This document shows positions 22,647 to 35,033 of a stretch of DNA of 64,000 nucleotides, one piece after another (within the stretch, counting starts at the first letter, position 1; each line of letters starts with the position of its first letter). The translations under genes and the position numbers were made by a program. Origin of the DNA: Siderastrea radians. Its lineage: Eukaryota; Cnidaria; Anthozoa; Scleractinia; Rhizangiidae. The notes under the pieces were generated by a model, which saw only the letters and a list, made by a program, of their open reading frames with translations, was not told the origin of the DNA and ran no database searches. The stretch covers positions 32,494,284 through 32,558,283 of the forward strand of contig OZ024894.1 of the NCBI GenBank assembly GCA_964017195.1, written 5' to 3'.

Positions 22647-23363
22647 CTTAAAAATACAATTTATAATCAACCATTGTTCCAGGCAACTATGGGAGGAGCC
22701 GCATAGCACTCGTGTAGTAGATATAAATGTTGTTATAGTGTAGGTCCATGAGTGCTGAGTGAGGTAACACCCTAACCAATTTCCCCTAAGCTCCTAGCTA
22801 GCTGGGGGAAATCGTTTCTTGATATCCTTTTCAGGGCCAGTGGCAAACGGGAAATTCATTAGGACGTTATTTTCAGCACTATACATTTTAGAAACATTTA
22901 CATTATTGTTCTAAGCATTTGGGCAACCCCAATGGTATTAGCTAATTAAAACAAAACATTCCTGTTCAAGCATGTTAGCAGGTTAGATCCTGGCTTTAAA
23001 ATACCCTTTTGATTACAAAAATGGATACCCTATTTTGCCTTATGATATTATTTTGCATATACATCTTAAACCTTTCTGTATTCAGAGCTCAAACGAATGG
23101 CTGAAGCCTACCAATTTGGGAATATTTGGTTCGGTGTGACAGAATTCCAGAACCCAATGAAAAAAGAATGCCACTACGGGCCTTTTTTTTATCAGTCAAC
23201 ATGGTCTCATAGGGATGTTGTAAATGTTTATCAAATCAAAAACATTGTCTCTATTTACAGAAGCCGAATCTCATGTAAGGTCCTGTTACATCGTGTCACG
23301 TGACAAAAAATTAAAAGTTTTGCAACTTGACGTGTAGATGGGGGATTGTACGTTAAAATATAC

Positions 23364-23482
23364 CTGTCTCGCAGTTTCTTCCAACGTATCCTGGGACGCA
23401 TGTGCAGTGATAATCGTTATCTTGGTACTTGGCCACACACGTTGCACTGTTTATACAAGGAACACTGAAGCAAGGAGTCTAT
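23364..23482 (-). pseudogene. EGF exon 1 of the pseudogene, frameshifted
   Basis: The frame SVPCINSATCVAKYQDNDYH then CTCVPGYVGRNCETG shows an EGF module ending at a good donor (CAG/GTATAT at 23363). Near the 5' end one extra T (GACTCCTTGC) shifts the frame before the first Cys. No acceptor AG is left just upstream. Confidence 0.7.
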
Positions 23483-23521
23483 TTTATAGAAAAGTTAAGT
23501 GGCGCAGCACAAAAAGTTAGC

Positions 23522-23722
23522 TAGCCTGCGTAGCAAGCGTTTCCGTAGTGTAGGGCTTTCCGCAGGTTTGGAACATTTTTCCCTTTTTGAGCGTATGAAA
23601 ATTGGGGCGAGCGCAAAAAAGTTTTAGAAGGGGGGGGGGGGGGTGACGCTCGCCCCAATTTTCGCGCCGCCAAAATCGAAACATGCCTCGAAGGGGTGAA
23701 AATACACTTGCTACGCAGGCTA
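23522..23722. mobile_element. MITE, TAGCCTGCGTAGCAAGCG family, better copy
   Basis: TAGCCTGCGTAGCAAG (23522) and CTTGCTACGCAGGCTA (ending 23722) are inverted. A GGCGAGCG / CGCTCGCCCC pair and a poly-G run lie inside. Same family as 22085-22282. Confidence 0.75.
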
Positions 23723-24046
23723 TAAGTTAGCTAAACTTCTGATGACTTAAAAACAAGGTATTCTCTCTAACTGTATACAGTATATACATATATCACTCAA
23801 GATGCGTGGAGACGTACAAACGTAAGCTCGTGTAAGCAGTTGGTCAAACGTCTTTTCCCTTTAACAGCTGTCGAACCTTCTTCAATATACTTTTTAAAAC
23901 ATGGTCCCTATTTCGATTTTTGATGGACAGGTACACACGGCATTACAATTCTACCATTGTGTATTTCAAACATCGATATTCAATTCCTAGCGGTATGTAG
24001 GATGTTTGTCTCAGGAACCCGTAGTTCAATAGCCTAGCTTCTACGA

Positions 24047-24130
24047 GTCTCCTATAGCTCATTGGTAGAGTATCCGGACTAATCGGAAGGTCATAGGTAC
24101 GACTCCTATTGAGAGAACTTGGATTTTTTT
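24047..24130 (+). mobile_element. tRNA-derived SINE head
   Basis: Box A TAGCTCATTGGTAGAG (24055-24070) and box B GGTACGACTCC (24096-24106) are at tRNA spacing within a 70-nt tRNA-like segment. A T-rich stretch follows (24122-24132). The B box differs from the tRNA consensus by one base. It lies upstream of EGF exon 1. Confidence 0.65.
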
Positions 24131-24432
24131 TTCCAAGTGTACCTTTGTCATTCAATGTCGCAGATCATGAGCGACATTTGGAACAGGATTGATGAGTTGC
24201 CACTGTAATAATCGCTTTTTTTTTTTTTTCAAAAAAGAAAAATTAATTGATGCGTTCTATAGCGATGCAAATAAACTGAACCCAAGTAAAAAAGAAACGC
24301 TGTAATTGTTTTAATACAAATGTAGAAAAATAATTTGAACTTCCTAATCGGAATAAATATTAAATGTTTCAAAATTTTGCCGCCAACTCTAACCTTATGA
24401 GATATACAATGCATCGAACGAATTCTTTTTAC

Positions 24433-24810
24433 CCACCATTCTGCTGAAGTGATGATATATCTGACTGGCAACAAAACTGCTTGATTTGTTGTATTTATCG
24501 CTTGGCAACAGTTCGCACAAAGTCTTTCCCTCCATGTGCGAAATGCGGCCCCATTAAAAGAGAAGCAGGAAGAATGATCGACACAATGTTTGCCACACTC
24601 CCGAAACTCTGTCACGGAAAAGGAAACCAATGGAGTGATGTTCAGGTAGCTGAATTTGTGTGCAGCAAAGTTGGCGAAAGCTACACCATGCCCTGAATGT
24701 CGCTTCAACGTTCTCGAGCCGTCAACGTAAATTTCACTTTTTGTTTGATAAACAACGTTTGCGAAAAAGCCAAGAATAAGAATCTTCACCCGAGCAGGAG
24801 AACTAAACAT
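24433..24810 (-). pseudogene. PAN/Apple 5' exon of the PAN-EGF-LamG pseudogene
   Basis: Paralogue of the exon at 489-866. The start reads MFSSPARVKILILGFFANVV (signal peptide) and continues through [18 protein letters not shown] in frame. A single-base deletion just after FR (CGTGAC in the other copy, CGCAC here) then shifts the frame. The shifted frame continues [20 protein letters not shown] and HHFSRMV up to a GT donor at 24432. Downstream on the same strand lie EGF exons (23.4, 22.6, 21.3 kb) and a LamG module (19.9-19.3 kb). All are damaged, so the locus is read as one pseudogene. Confidence 0.75.
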
Positions 24811-25165
24811 TGTCAGCGTTTTTAGTCTGTCAGGTGGCTTTTGATGATCTACACTTTAATCAATTCCATTAGGTTTCTGCAATTAAAGAGCCTTTTTTAA
24901 CATACATGTACTCATCCAAAAAAAAAAACAGTCGACGGTCAGCAATGAATGTGTCGCTATAAAATTGAAGTTGAAGGTGATGCTTGTTTTATAGAATATG
25001 GTTAGATGATCGTGGCAGAAGTTAGAATGAAAAGTTGCTGAAAACTTCAATTTGCTTTCACCTATGAATAATAAAGTAGCTTGGACAAGTTAGAACGTCT
25101 TCATTAAGCAATACTGAATACTGTTTCATAAACAGCTTAAATAATACATGAACTTTTTAATTAAA
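24811..25165. other. Upstream flank of the pseudogene
   Basis: AT-rich sequence without a recognisable feature. Confidence 0.4.
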
Positions 25166-26128
25166 GCATCGCTGTGTAGCTAAATATGCAATTGAGGTTC
25201 AAAGAATCCCTGCAAGTTAAAGATGGCCAAAAATCGAACTTAAAAATAAAGACCCCGGGAAAACCAAAAATTCAGAAACCGCTGGGAAGATAATATTTGC
25301 ATTTCATGAGGTCAAGCAAAATTTTACTTTTTTGGCTGACAAAAATCAAGTTTACTGGTTTTATTCAGGGCAGGCAGGCATCAAGCTGTTTAAGTGAAGA
25401 GATAGGAGGAATAAATAATGACACACAAATGCGTTTTTCCGTGAGTACATTATATTTACGCTGATATTTTGCTTTTTATTAACGTTTCCAATCAAGACAT
25501 TGCGAAAGCAATTTCCAAGTATGAGGGCTTAAACGAATCTTGATCGAAAAACATTTTGATAAGATAGGTGTTTTTTAGCAGACTTATAGTATCCCTCACA
25601 TTATTTACAAACATAATGTTTTATTTACAAACATAATGTTTTCCGAGCATCGCTGTGTAGCTAAATATGCAATTACGATTCAAAGAATCCTTGCAAGTTA
25701 AAGATGGCCAAAAATCGAACTTAAAAATAAAGACCCCGGGAAAACCAAAAATTCAGAAACCGCTGGGAAGATAATATTTGCATTTCATGAGGTCAAGCAA
25801 AATTTTACTTTTTTGGCTGACAAAAATCAAGTTTACTGGTTTTATTCAGGGCAGGCAGGCATCAAGCTGTTTAAGTGAAGAGATAGGAGGAATAAATAAT
25901 GACACACAAATGCGTTTCTCCGTGAATAAATTCTATTTACGCTGATATTTTGCTTTTTATTAACGTTTCCAATCAAGACATTGCAAAAACAATTTCCAAG
26001 TATGAGGACTTAAAACGAATCTTGACCAGAAAACATTTTGATAAGACAGGTATTTTTTTGCAGACTTATAACTCAGGTGTTTTTTAGCAGACTTAGCAGT
26101 ATCCAGTACATTATTTACAAACATAAAT
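25166..26128. repeat. 481-bp tandem duplication, two copies
   Basis: GCATCGCTGTGTAGCTAAAT begins at 25166 and again at 25647. The two copies stay nearly identical through AAGACCCCGGGAAAACC, GGGCAGGCAGGCATC and GGAGGAATAAATAATGACAC, with scattered substitutions. The 25601-25640 junction also repeats TTATTTACAAACATAATGTT. No coding potential. Confidence 0.85.
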
Positions 26129-26963
26129 TTTTCATATCTTTCTTACAGTATAGTATCCGTAGAACCATTTTGCAAACAAGATCTTTTCATATTTTGCTTG
26201 CGGTGAACTACTGTTCACACTAGGGGCAAATTATCCGCCCTGGAAAACGAAATTTAGCTCGTATGGTCTCGTAGTTCCTCCGCATAAGGACGGACACTCG
26301 GAGGATTGATGCGACCATGCGAACTATCGATATCAGGTCTATCAGCTCTAATGGGTCCTGGAAGATACGGCTGATCGCATAAACTCGTTCCTAGGGCCCT
26401 TTCTCTTTTCCCCTCGAGAAAAATGGAAAGGAAAGTAACCCGGAAAACACGGCCAATGGATCCAGAAGAATAATGCGCCCCTAGCACCAAAAGGGCTGTT
26501 TTGTGCCTTCATGCGAGAAAAGCAACAATTATGGAGTGGAAGACAAGTGAATCAAAGTTTTCAGAATTCTAAGTGCACTTAAAATGGTTCTGAGTTGAGG
26601 GACTTCTGGCATGAAATGTGCTTCTAAATTCTTATCCAATGGCCACAGGCTGCAGTGTTACGAATTCATGACAGCAAAATATTCCCTTATGAGTAAAGAA
26701 AAGATGTGTTTCAGCATTGCACATCGCACATATTTCCAGCTTGTTAAAACTGATATGTGGAATAGACTGTATTATGGATTCTTACCCTCGATCCCGTCCC
26801 GATTCCGGCATTTCACCTGCCAGCGAATACTAAAGCACTGGAAACTACTTTGCCATTTCTACCGCTCTCCGGCATGAAGTACTGCAGGCTCAGGCTGGTT
26901 TGGGATGACGATTACACATGACTTAAATCAGCTGGTAAAACGGAGAAAAGTTAGCCCAGAAAG
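26129..26963. promoter_or_regulatory. Upstream region and probable 5' UTR of LRRC59
   Basis: There is no gene. A 78-residue open frame on - (26254-26490) has no domain. The last few hundred bases before 26964 should contain the LRRC59 promoter and leader. No TATA box stands out. Confidence 0.35.
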
Positions 26964-27065
26964 ATGACTAGAAAACTGTCTAAGGAAGAGATAAAGGACA
27001 AGTTTGATGGAGAAGAGCTAGACCTGAGTCTGTGCAATTTAACCAAAGTACCTGTACGAGAAATG
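26964..27065 (+). CDS. LRRC59: LRRC59 exon 1
   Basis: 34 codons, MTRKLSKEEIKDKFDGEELD to VPVREM. Start AAGATGACT; donor ATG/GTGAGT, phase 0. The segment DGEELDLSL matches the conserved N-terminus of the family. Confidence 0.92.
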
Positions 27066-28428
27066 GTGAGTAATTTTCGCGTCCAATCAAAGATTATCTT
27101 GCGTGGTAGCGCGCTAAGATACCGCGTCCGATATTCTGCGATCACTTCGAAGTCCCGAGTTAACATTCAGTGTGTTGTTAGAATGCCGGGTTAGAATGAA
27201 AGAGGTTTAAGCTGCATTAAATTACTTCTACTGTCTGTTGTGTTAATGGTGATTAGCAGAAGGCGAAAGATATGTCTAATAAAGTGTAGGATATTCGCTA
27301 AGGCAGTGTTTGGGGACGAACAAGCAATTAAAAATCTTTTCGCAGATGACACAGTCCATAAAACTCACATTAAGGCATAAGCTTATTTGTGAAATGAAAG
27401 AAGTCGTTAGTTCGCTTCGATTCAGTGGTCATTAAAGCGAATAAACATCTACTGATTAGATTTTGTTACGGGAGGATGGGACATTGAATTCGAACCAACT
27501 GTTATGGTGAAGAATGTGTATTAGCGTAGTTTTATTGATATAAATAAATTTTCACGTAGGCCTTATACATTTTCATTAATAAAAACTATTAAGCTCGTAA
27601 ATTGCTCATTCTTAAATTTGTTTTTCTCTCCACAGGCTTCTCTGCCTAAGGCTACGGTGGTCGATCTCTCGTGTAACAGTTTAACAACCCTACCGGTGAG
27701 GATTTTGTTATAATTTTTAATGCGATACCTAACCTGAATACACCTTTATTTGACGCGATCTGTTTGTGCCTGAAAACGCAGAATAAATTTTTGACCGCAA
27801 GCAATACTTATTGAACCTCTGGGAAATCCCCACGCAGATATTTTGACTTCGTGTGGAGTCAATCGATGGTCGAAAACCGGTCGAGTTTTTATTTGGTACT
27901 GTGTTTACATTACAGTTTTTGATATCTTGTGGCCCTCAAGCGACGTGCGATTAAAAAACAAATGTTGCCCAGCTGTTTATATAAGAAGCTTACACCGGAA
28001 TTGTTTGTTTTCTGACGACCAACGGATGATTTCCTATTGTCCTTCGTATGGGATGAAAAATTTCATGGGTAGTTTCAGCTCGGTTATAAATTACTATTTG
28101 CTTTTCAAACGCCATTTTTGAAAAATATAACTAATGCTTTAATAAGCGTAGGCGTAGATACATGTAACAATTAAGCTAAAAGTGTCCATTCCTTTTACGT
28201 GTACTTTTAATCATCACGGGGTTTTTAGACAATAAAATGGGAGGAGGGGTGTCATCAAGGAATATAAACAGGTGAAAATATGATGTTTAATCAAACGAGG
28301 GCAACTGGCAAGAACTTCTTGGTAATTTTTTGCATTTTTCGTGGAAAATCTTGACTTTTTTCAAGGAAAAACAACTATACATGTAGGTAGGCTAAAAAGT
28401 ACACCTGTTCTTTGTTTGTTTTGTTTTG

Positions 28429-28459
<31 letters not shown>

Positions 28460-31400
28460 TCTGGCACTCACCCCAGAAAACTGCTTTTTTCAGGCTACAT
28501 ACATGTAGCAGTTGCTCCAATCCACCTCCGGTTTTACCCTGACAGACAGAGAAGAAAATGTAATGAAGTATTAACCAAAACAGATTACTCATTTTGCCAA
28601 CTCTCATACTGAATTTGAATTCTGTTTTATTTTCAAGATGATTGGCCGACCTGAGAGAGAAGTGTACATTTTGATTTTCAGGCTCTTTGGCTGTGTTCAT
28701 GGCTATAGAGAAACAAATTGTTAAACACATTTCTTAGGTAGTTTCAGAAATTAAATCATCAAAACTGGTAAGTCAGCTGGTATTGTCTGACGTCAAAGAG
28801 AAATGCCGAATCTTGCTATCTAAGCAAGGTTTTGCCAAAATTTTTGAAATAGCTGTGAGAGAGAGGAAAAAGAAAATTATTAATAAATACCCCCTCAAAT
28901 TCAGCTCCCATTTCCCAGATAAAATAAGTTGATTGAGGGTGCATTTACATTTGGAGATCCTTGTTGTTTTACAAAAAGAATATTTTGATTCCCACATTGA
29001 TTGACTCAACAAAAGTTAGAGAAAATAGTACTAAAGATAAGGCATACAATTCCACTTTCCAGTTAACCTTAACCCTTCAGGCCCCAGTATCAACATGCAT
29101 ATTCTCCTTACTGTTCTTCATACATTTCTTATGGTACAAGTTAGGAGAATTTACTTAAACATTAAGAAATTTGGTATTTGGTGATCATTTTCCTTATTCT
29201 CATGGCATGGATGTTCCATCAAGTAGTAATGTTAGGAGAAATTAGATGCTTGTCACTATTGTGCTGATAGGAAAGTTCTCAGTGCATTTCTTTTACCAGA
29301 TTTTGATTTTTGGGTTGTTCCCAGCTGTTAAGATGCCCATACTGGGAATTTGTTTGCCAATTATTGAAATGCATCTGTTTTGAGAGTTGTGACAGCTTTT
29401 TTGTTCATGATTTTGAGGAAGAAAGACCAAAAGACAGTGAAAAATGATCATGAGTGAAGAGTAAGGTCGTGAGCTTAGTCTGCAGAGCTATGTTTAGTGG
29501 AAAAAGGGTGAATAATTTGGTAGCCATCCTTTCCAGGGTTTTGGTCCCTTCTTCAGTTGGTCAAATTTCAGAGTTGGTTGCTGCCATTCTTTAACTCTGT
29601 TCATTCACAAGGAGACTATTTCATAACTGCCACACCAGCACAGGGACCAGATGGCATTGTTATGCAGCCCTCAGGGCTACATGTACTTGTTTAGTTAAGC
29701 ATGGCGTTTACATACGGCAATTTTAGCTAATACCAAAAAGGAACCCTATCTAATGATCTCCCCAGGATCACAATACCAAAAAGGGGCAAAAAGGATACCC
29801 TACATGTATTTAAGGACTGAGAACCACAAAAACCATACCCTATTCGGTGGGACATACCCATGAAGCTTGTATATTTAATATTTTATATACATGTATGGGA
29901 GCACCGTCCCCCACCCCCTCGCGCCTTTAGCACAGGGTCCAGAAGAGTTCCACAGTTTTGATCATATAATATTGTCACTTCTCTTCGTCAATGTTTTGCA
30001 AGTTTTCCTTGTGTTACACAAAGTACAGTAGTTCCATCATGGGCCATATTACTGTGAGCTCCGAAGTTTGTGAAGGTTGTCATACACTTTGTGCCTCATT
30101 CAGAAATCTTTGCTTCCAGAAGAGAATTCTGGTGGTGACCCCACCCACAGTCAGCATTTGCTGCCTGTATTTTAAACATTGCAAAAGCCATACCAGGATC
30201 CATACAAACAACATAAGATCGAAGGATTTGGTGCACAGACACCTTATTATGCTCAGGCAGGGTCTACCGGTAACTAATTGGCTGTTTTTAAGTGTTTTTA
30301 ATAATTTGTACGTGTAAGCCCAGCATAGAGCTACACTGTAATGGAGAATCTCAGTGTCCTAAGAGGCCCATGATGCCAGAAGGCAGAAAACTTGTACTTC
30401 TAAACTGGTTACTAATTTACCCTGTATACCTTTGCTGTCTTGTAGGATTCATTTTGCACCTTGCGCCATCTCGTACGGTTGGATTTAAGCAAGAATGCTC
30501 TCACAGAACTTCCAAAGGATTTTGGTAACCTTACACAACTTAAGCGACTTGACTTGTACAGCAATCAGCTGAGTTCTTTACCACTAAGTTGTGTGAATCT
30601 TCGAGAACTTAGATGGTTGGACTTGAAGAATAACCCCTTACAGACACTGTGGCCAGATGTTATTGGAAATTGTTTAAATGCTGAAGAATGTAAACAGTGT
30701 GCAGTAAATGTAAGTGGTAGATACAAATTACAATAATTATTATTTATGGTATGAATTAAAGTGATTTGTACATGACTGTATAGCTGACAAAGTGTCTGAA
30801 CCTTACCACTGTTTCACAAGATTATTTACTGAATGATTTTTCATACAATTTGAAGACAACTCCTGCATTGTGAAAAGATTTTTTTGTTGACCGAGAGAAA
30901 TATTTTGGCTTGTCGCATGCAAAAAAAGTGGTGTTGTCTAAATAATTTAGACAACCATTAACAAACCATAAGTTTCATCCGATGGTTAAAAAATAATCAT
31001 ATGGTAACAATTAATTAATTGTTGATAGCAAGGTCAGTGACTTGAACTTGTATTGAATGAAGTTCAACTCACAGTAGCCTCATACACTGTATGCTCTGAA
31101 ATGATGCTTTAGTTTCTTAGTGAATAGAAAAACTTACCGACATGTATAAACTTCAGGAAAGTTATTACCATGGGTCAAGAGAGGCAACTGTATGGAAACA
31201 AAATCGGTCCGCACGCAGACCTGGGATGAGTGTAAACTTTTGTGGCTTTAAATAAGTGGGGATAAGATTATAAAATTATACAAAACAGTGTGATTGCTAT
31301 ATTAAAAAGTTAGAAAATACAAAATTGTTAATGTGGTTTTCATAGTTCATTCCTGCCAAAGCATTTCAACACGTCACAAGCATGGTGGGAGTCATGGGTT

Positions 31401-34400
31401 GGTTAACATGTGGTCGTGCTTACTCAAACATAGTACAGTAGAATCTCGACAACTCGAACCCTGGTGTATAATCAGGATTATACTGTACAGTACATATATA
31501 TGTATTTTGGAACTTACAAAATTGATTGAAATCTAGTGAAAAGTATGACTTGTTATAAACATTAAGCTTTAACGGCCAATCTTGACAAGTCACATTTTTG
31601 TGTGGCCAGTACATTTCCATATTTCTTCCATGACTAGATCGTACATGACAAATGTGCATGTGAGCACGCTTTTCCAGAAAACATCATCGCTTCTGCATGC
31701 ATTGCATGACTACATGTATGATTATGTCATGGAGCAAAGTGTCAAAAAAGTAAAGAGACAAATAAAAAATAAATAAATAAAGCCAGAGAACGTGCATTCA
31801 TAGGGTGAGCTGTTCTGCGCGTGCTCATCCAATAATTCATTACGAGCTCATTGGTACCAATCTTGGGTCATCCAATGGTCAACAACATTTTTGACTTTGC
31901 TGCATGACACAAATGCTTTTAAGCACAGGCATAACAAGTTTTCTCAATTTTCAAGAGATTCTTCTCTCATTGTAGGTACTGAGATATCTGAAGACCTTAG
32001 CTGTAAGTGAAGAGCAAGAAAACCAAATTAGATTGTCATTAGAAAGAGGTAATTCACAGAGTGGCTGTAAATTTCTTTCTATTTGTTTGATACCTAACTG
32101 TATTGATTGCGTGAAGACAACCTCTCTGTTGAACATGTTTTAATTTATGAGAAGCACATATAAAATGGCAACTTGTCCAGTTATTTAGGTCACTTAAATT
32201 TCAACAGTTGATTCTTTATTCAAGATGGCATGAAAGTTGTGTTAGTGTTTAGTGTAGCAAGTGAAACAAGAAAGCCTGGGCCTTCTTCGTTTGAATGTTT
32301 TTGGGAAATGGATTAGGCGGATTAGGGCTAGTGTTGAAGGTATGGTAAATTAAAGCAAAGTTTGGTGTGGAGTGCAACAATATGGTAGGTCAGAAGGTCA
32401 GTTATTCAACTTCAGTCCCTTCATCACATTGTGGTGTTGTTACCTTGGACAAGAAACTTTCCACATTGTCGCTCCCCACCCAGGGGTGTAAATGGGAACT
32501 GTACCTGCAGACCATAAGGGAATCCCTACGATTAAAGTACTGTACTGAAGGTAACCTGGCAATGGGCTATATTATGTCCCATCTAGGTAGGAGTTAAGTA
32601 ATGTCTGCAGTCACTTTATATGCTACAAAAACTAGGTTTTAATAGCTCTGGAGGTTGTGAACTACATTTAATTTACTAGGCTAAGACTTAACCTTTTTTT
32701 ATGATTAAGATCCAAACTTTAAGATGTGATGATATACACTGTACATTTACATTTACAGAGCAAAAAGCACTAGCAGAGGAAAAAGAACGGCGTGAAAGGC
32801 AACTTAGAAAAAGACAAAAGCAACAAGAAAAGCAGTTAAAGAGAGAAGCTTATGAAGCACTGGAAAGACAGAAAAAGATGATGGCTGAAGAAACAGACAA
32901 AGCCATAAAAGGTAAATCTGATGGGATTTGTAAATCATTATTATAAATACAAATATAACTGTGAACGAACTTCTTACAATGTTGAGAACTGGTGAGTATA
33001 AATCAGTAAAAAGGTCATCCTTTACACATTCTTTTGTGGACCCCCATGTTGAGAATGTTTACTTTGCGTGACTTGAAAGTAGATTTTGCGTCACATGGGA
33101 GTAAGCTTTGTTTGATTAGCCTCGTTTTGAAGTTTCAGACCTTGTGGTCAAAACGTATCGGAGACGTTTTTGCTTTTGTAATTTTCGGGTGACTTGATTG
33201 AGATTGAGCTGAGTTTATTTGGTGTATGGGGAGATCGACGAAATATTTCCCACACCCGTGAACCCCCCCCCCCCCCACCCCCCACCCCCAAAAAAGAACA
33301 AAAAATAAAATATTCTGGAGCTAAAAACCCAATTACCAATAACCGTTCACACGCTCCCTTTTACATTGTAGTTATAGTGACAACCAATGGACACCTCAAA
33401 ATGGCACAATGTAAGCCTCTACACAACTTAACAGATAGGTTGTCCATCTAGACCAACCCATCTTAAACGTAAAAATGTGCGGTTGTAGGAAACATCCATA
33501 CATCCCCAACAGATGGTTTTTTGGTTAAACACTGATGCACCCCTCTGGAAATTCCAGTTTGACCTCCTACCTTGCAATTCCCAGTGACCTTCCTTAGGGT
33601 TAATATGGATATTTTCTGCAACCCCACAATGGCCACTGATGATTCTGAAAAAGAATCATAGGTGTCACCTTCATTGTTACAATATTTATGAAGCCCACCT
33701 AAGCAACTCTCTCTTCCATGCAGCTCAAGAAGAATTTATGGAAACAAGGCCTCCCAAGCCAGACCTTCAATCAAAAGGCAAGTCATTTGAATTGATGTAC
33801 GTAGGTTAAACAAAGCTTGGTAAAAACCAGCAACTTCACTAAACTACTCTAACAATATGAAATGTTGGTTTTCATCATCAGCTTCATGCTGTAATTGATA
33901 CATGTGTTTATTAAAAGCTGAAGGGCACTTTACACGTAGAAGGTGTCAACCATGTGTCCAGAAATTGTTTTCTTCCCTAATTCATACATGTAACTTGTGG
34001 TAAAGAACCACAATAAATTATTGATGTAACTAAGAAAAAATGTAGTTTCAGTTACCAAAGTGACCCTATATATTTTTTTTTTCATTCTGGTCCCTAATAC
34101 ACGTACATTGTACAAATTTATACTTGATACATGTAGTTTAAAATGGTAGCAGTACTTGAAGGTTTCCTGTTATTTCACAGTTAATAAGGGGCCTTTAACC
34201 ATGACTGTATTAACTCTCAATGGTCCAGTGATCGGAAATGTAGGTTTCAGTATGAGACCTCAGAGGGCATAGTTGTGAGAATTCAAACTCTCCTGGACTC
34301 TGATCTCATGTCATTTGCTGGACAGTCGTTACCCCCTGGAAAGACTTGCATACTTGCCAACCGTCCTGACTTTTGAGTTTCAAAACCTAAAAAAAAATTG

Positions 34401-35033
34401 GGACATTCCGATTTTCAAAAAGAAAAAAGGACATTTCAATTGTAAAAGTTCGGAACTGGGCTGTTAAAGATTGATCTTGACTCTTCTAAATCCTATTGTT
34501 TTGTGCAATACATGTAGTGCTTGAGACCATTAAACAACACCTGAGAATTCTAAAGCTAAAACAGTACAGTACAGGCAATATTTTAAAAAAATTAATGCAA
34601 ACACCCTGGAGCATCCTGGACCCTGCTCAGTGCTGGGGGTAGGGCACTACCCCAGTACTGGGGTGAGCGGGGTCCCTATTTCTGATTTTATTTCTGATTT
34701 GATTTTTGGCAGGTGTGGACTTGCCATGTGCTTTCATGGGTTGCCATGTCATAGTAATGTGTTAATTGTTCGTAGTGAAAAAGCAGGAATGCTTGAATGT
34801 TCTGTTGACCTCAACTCCTCCAACCTCCTTTGGTCTAGCTTTAAAAACCCCTTTTAGAAGATACAAAATAATTAGAATTGTATTATTGTTCATTTTTTGC
34901 AGAGGAGGATGGAGGTCTGCTTGGACTGTTACTATTATTCTCATTGCTGACGCTAGGCATTGCTATTGCCCTTGTTATCTTCTGTCACCACGATGCGACA
35001 TGTCATGAACTGTTATCATCTTTATCATCTTGA
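26964..35033 (+). CDS. LRRC59: Leucine-rich repeat-containing protein 59 (LRRC59), complete, 7 coding exons
   Basis: Coding exons: 26964-27065, 27636-27695, 30446-30709, 31976-32048, 32759-32911, 33724-33777, 34903-35033 (837 nt, 278 residues; human is about 307). All phases agree. Residues about 18-130 hold leucine-rich repeats (VVDLSCNSLTTLP, LVRLDLSKNALTELP, LKRLDLYSNQLSSLP, LRWLDLKNNPL) and the conserved CLNAEECKQCA cap. Residues about 167-217 are a Glu/Lys/Arg coiled coil. Residues 241-263 are the single membrane segment with a 15-residue tail. In vertebrates the protein sits in the ER and nuclear envelope membrane with its LRRs in the cytosol, contacts ribosomes/SRP, and helps import FGF1. 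That role is inferred by homology. Intron 6 uses a GC donor. Introns 2 and 6 carry MITE fragments or low-complexity DNA. Confidence 0.92.
27636..27695 (+). CDS. LRRC59: LRRC59 exon 2
   Basis: 20 codons, ASLPKATVVDLSCNSLTTLP, one LRR. Acceptor TCTCCACAG, donor CCG/GTGAGG, phase 0-0. Confidence 0.92.
28412..28460. repeat. (TTTTG)n microsatellite in LRRC59 intron 2
   Basis: About nine TTTTG units. Confidence 0.9.
29070..29262. mobile_element. MITE copy A of the CCTTTAAGCCC family (LRRC59 intron 2)
   Basis: Shares GCATATTCTCCTTACTGTTC, TTGGTGATCA and TTGTCACTATTG with copies at 42756, 49425 and 51928. Its right end is eroded. Confidence 0.7.
29700..29930. mobile_element. Fragment of the CCCGGGGGG-ACTCCC MITE family, reverse orientation
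   Basis: Contains GGATACCCTACATGTATTTAAGGACTG and ACCATACCCTATTC, the reverse of AGGGTATCC and TAGGGT blocks in the full copy at 43537-43960. Confidence 0.55.
30446..30709 (+). CDS. LRRC59: LRRC59 exon 3
   Basis: 88 codons with three LRRs and the cysteine-bearing cap (NCLNAEECKQCAVN). Acceptor TGTCTTGTAG, donor AAT/GTAAGT, phase 0-0. Confidence 0.92.
31976..32048 (+). CDS. LRRC59: LRRC59 exon 4
   Basis: VLRYLKTLAVSEEQENQIRL to SLER plus one base. Acceptor CTCATTGTAG, donor AGAG/GTAATT, phase 0-1. Matches the start of the linker after the LRR cap. Confidence 0.88.
32759..32911 (+). CDS. LRRC59: LRRC59 exon 5, coiled coil
   Basis: EQKALAEEKERRERQLRKRQ and following: highly charged, heptad-like. 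Acceptor CATTTACAG, donor AAAG/GTAAAT, phase 1-1. Confidence 0.88.
33261..33293. repeat. Poly-C tract in LRRC59 intron 5
   Basis: A C-rich run with two A interruptions, flanked by A-rich sequence. Confidence 0.85.
33724..33777 (+). CDS. LRRC59: LRRC59 exon 6, GC donor
   Basis: AQEEFMETRPPKPDLQSK, 54 nt, phase 1-1. Acceptor CTTCCATGCAG. The donor reads AAAAG/GCAAGT, the extended consensus used by GC-AG introns. Frame and phase join exons 5 and 7 only with this donor. Confidence 0.78.
34903..35033 (+). CDS. LRRC59: LRRC59 exon 7, membrane anchor and stop
   Basis: EEDGGLLGLLLLFSLLTLGI then AIALVIFCHHDATCHELLSS LSS and TGA at 35031-35033. The acceptor TTTTTTGCAG gives phase 1. This exon contains the only membrane segment. 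Confidence 0.9.

Noticed and set aside
26254..26490. 78-residue - frame upstream of LRRC59
   Set aside because: No domain, no splice context; palindromic look of the area is not strong enough for an element call.
34630..35008. Frames of 75 and 80 residues on + around LRRC59 exon 7
   Set aside because: Out of frame with the exon; they read intron plus the exon in the wrong frame.
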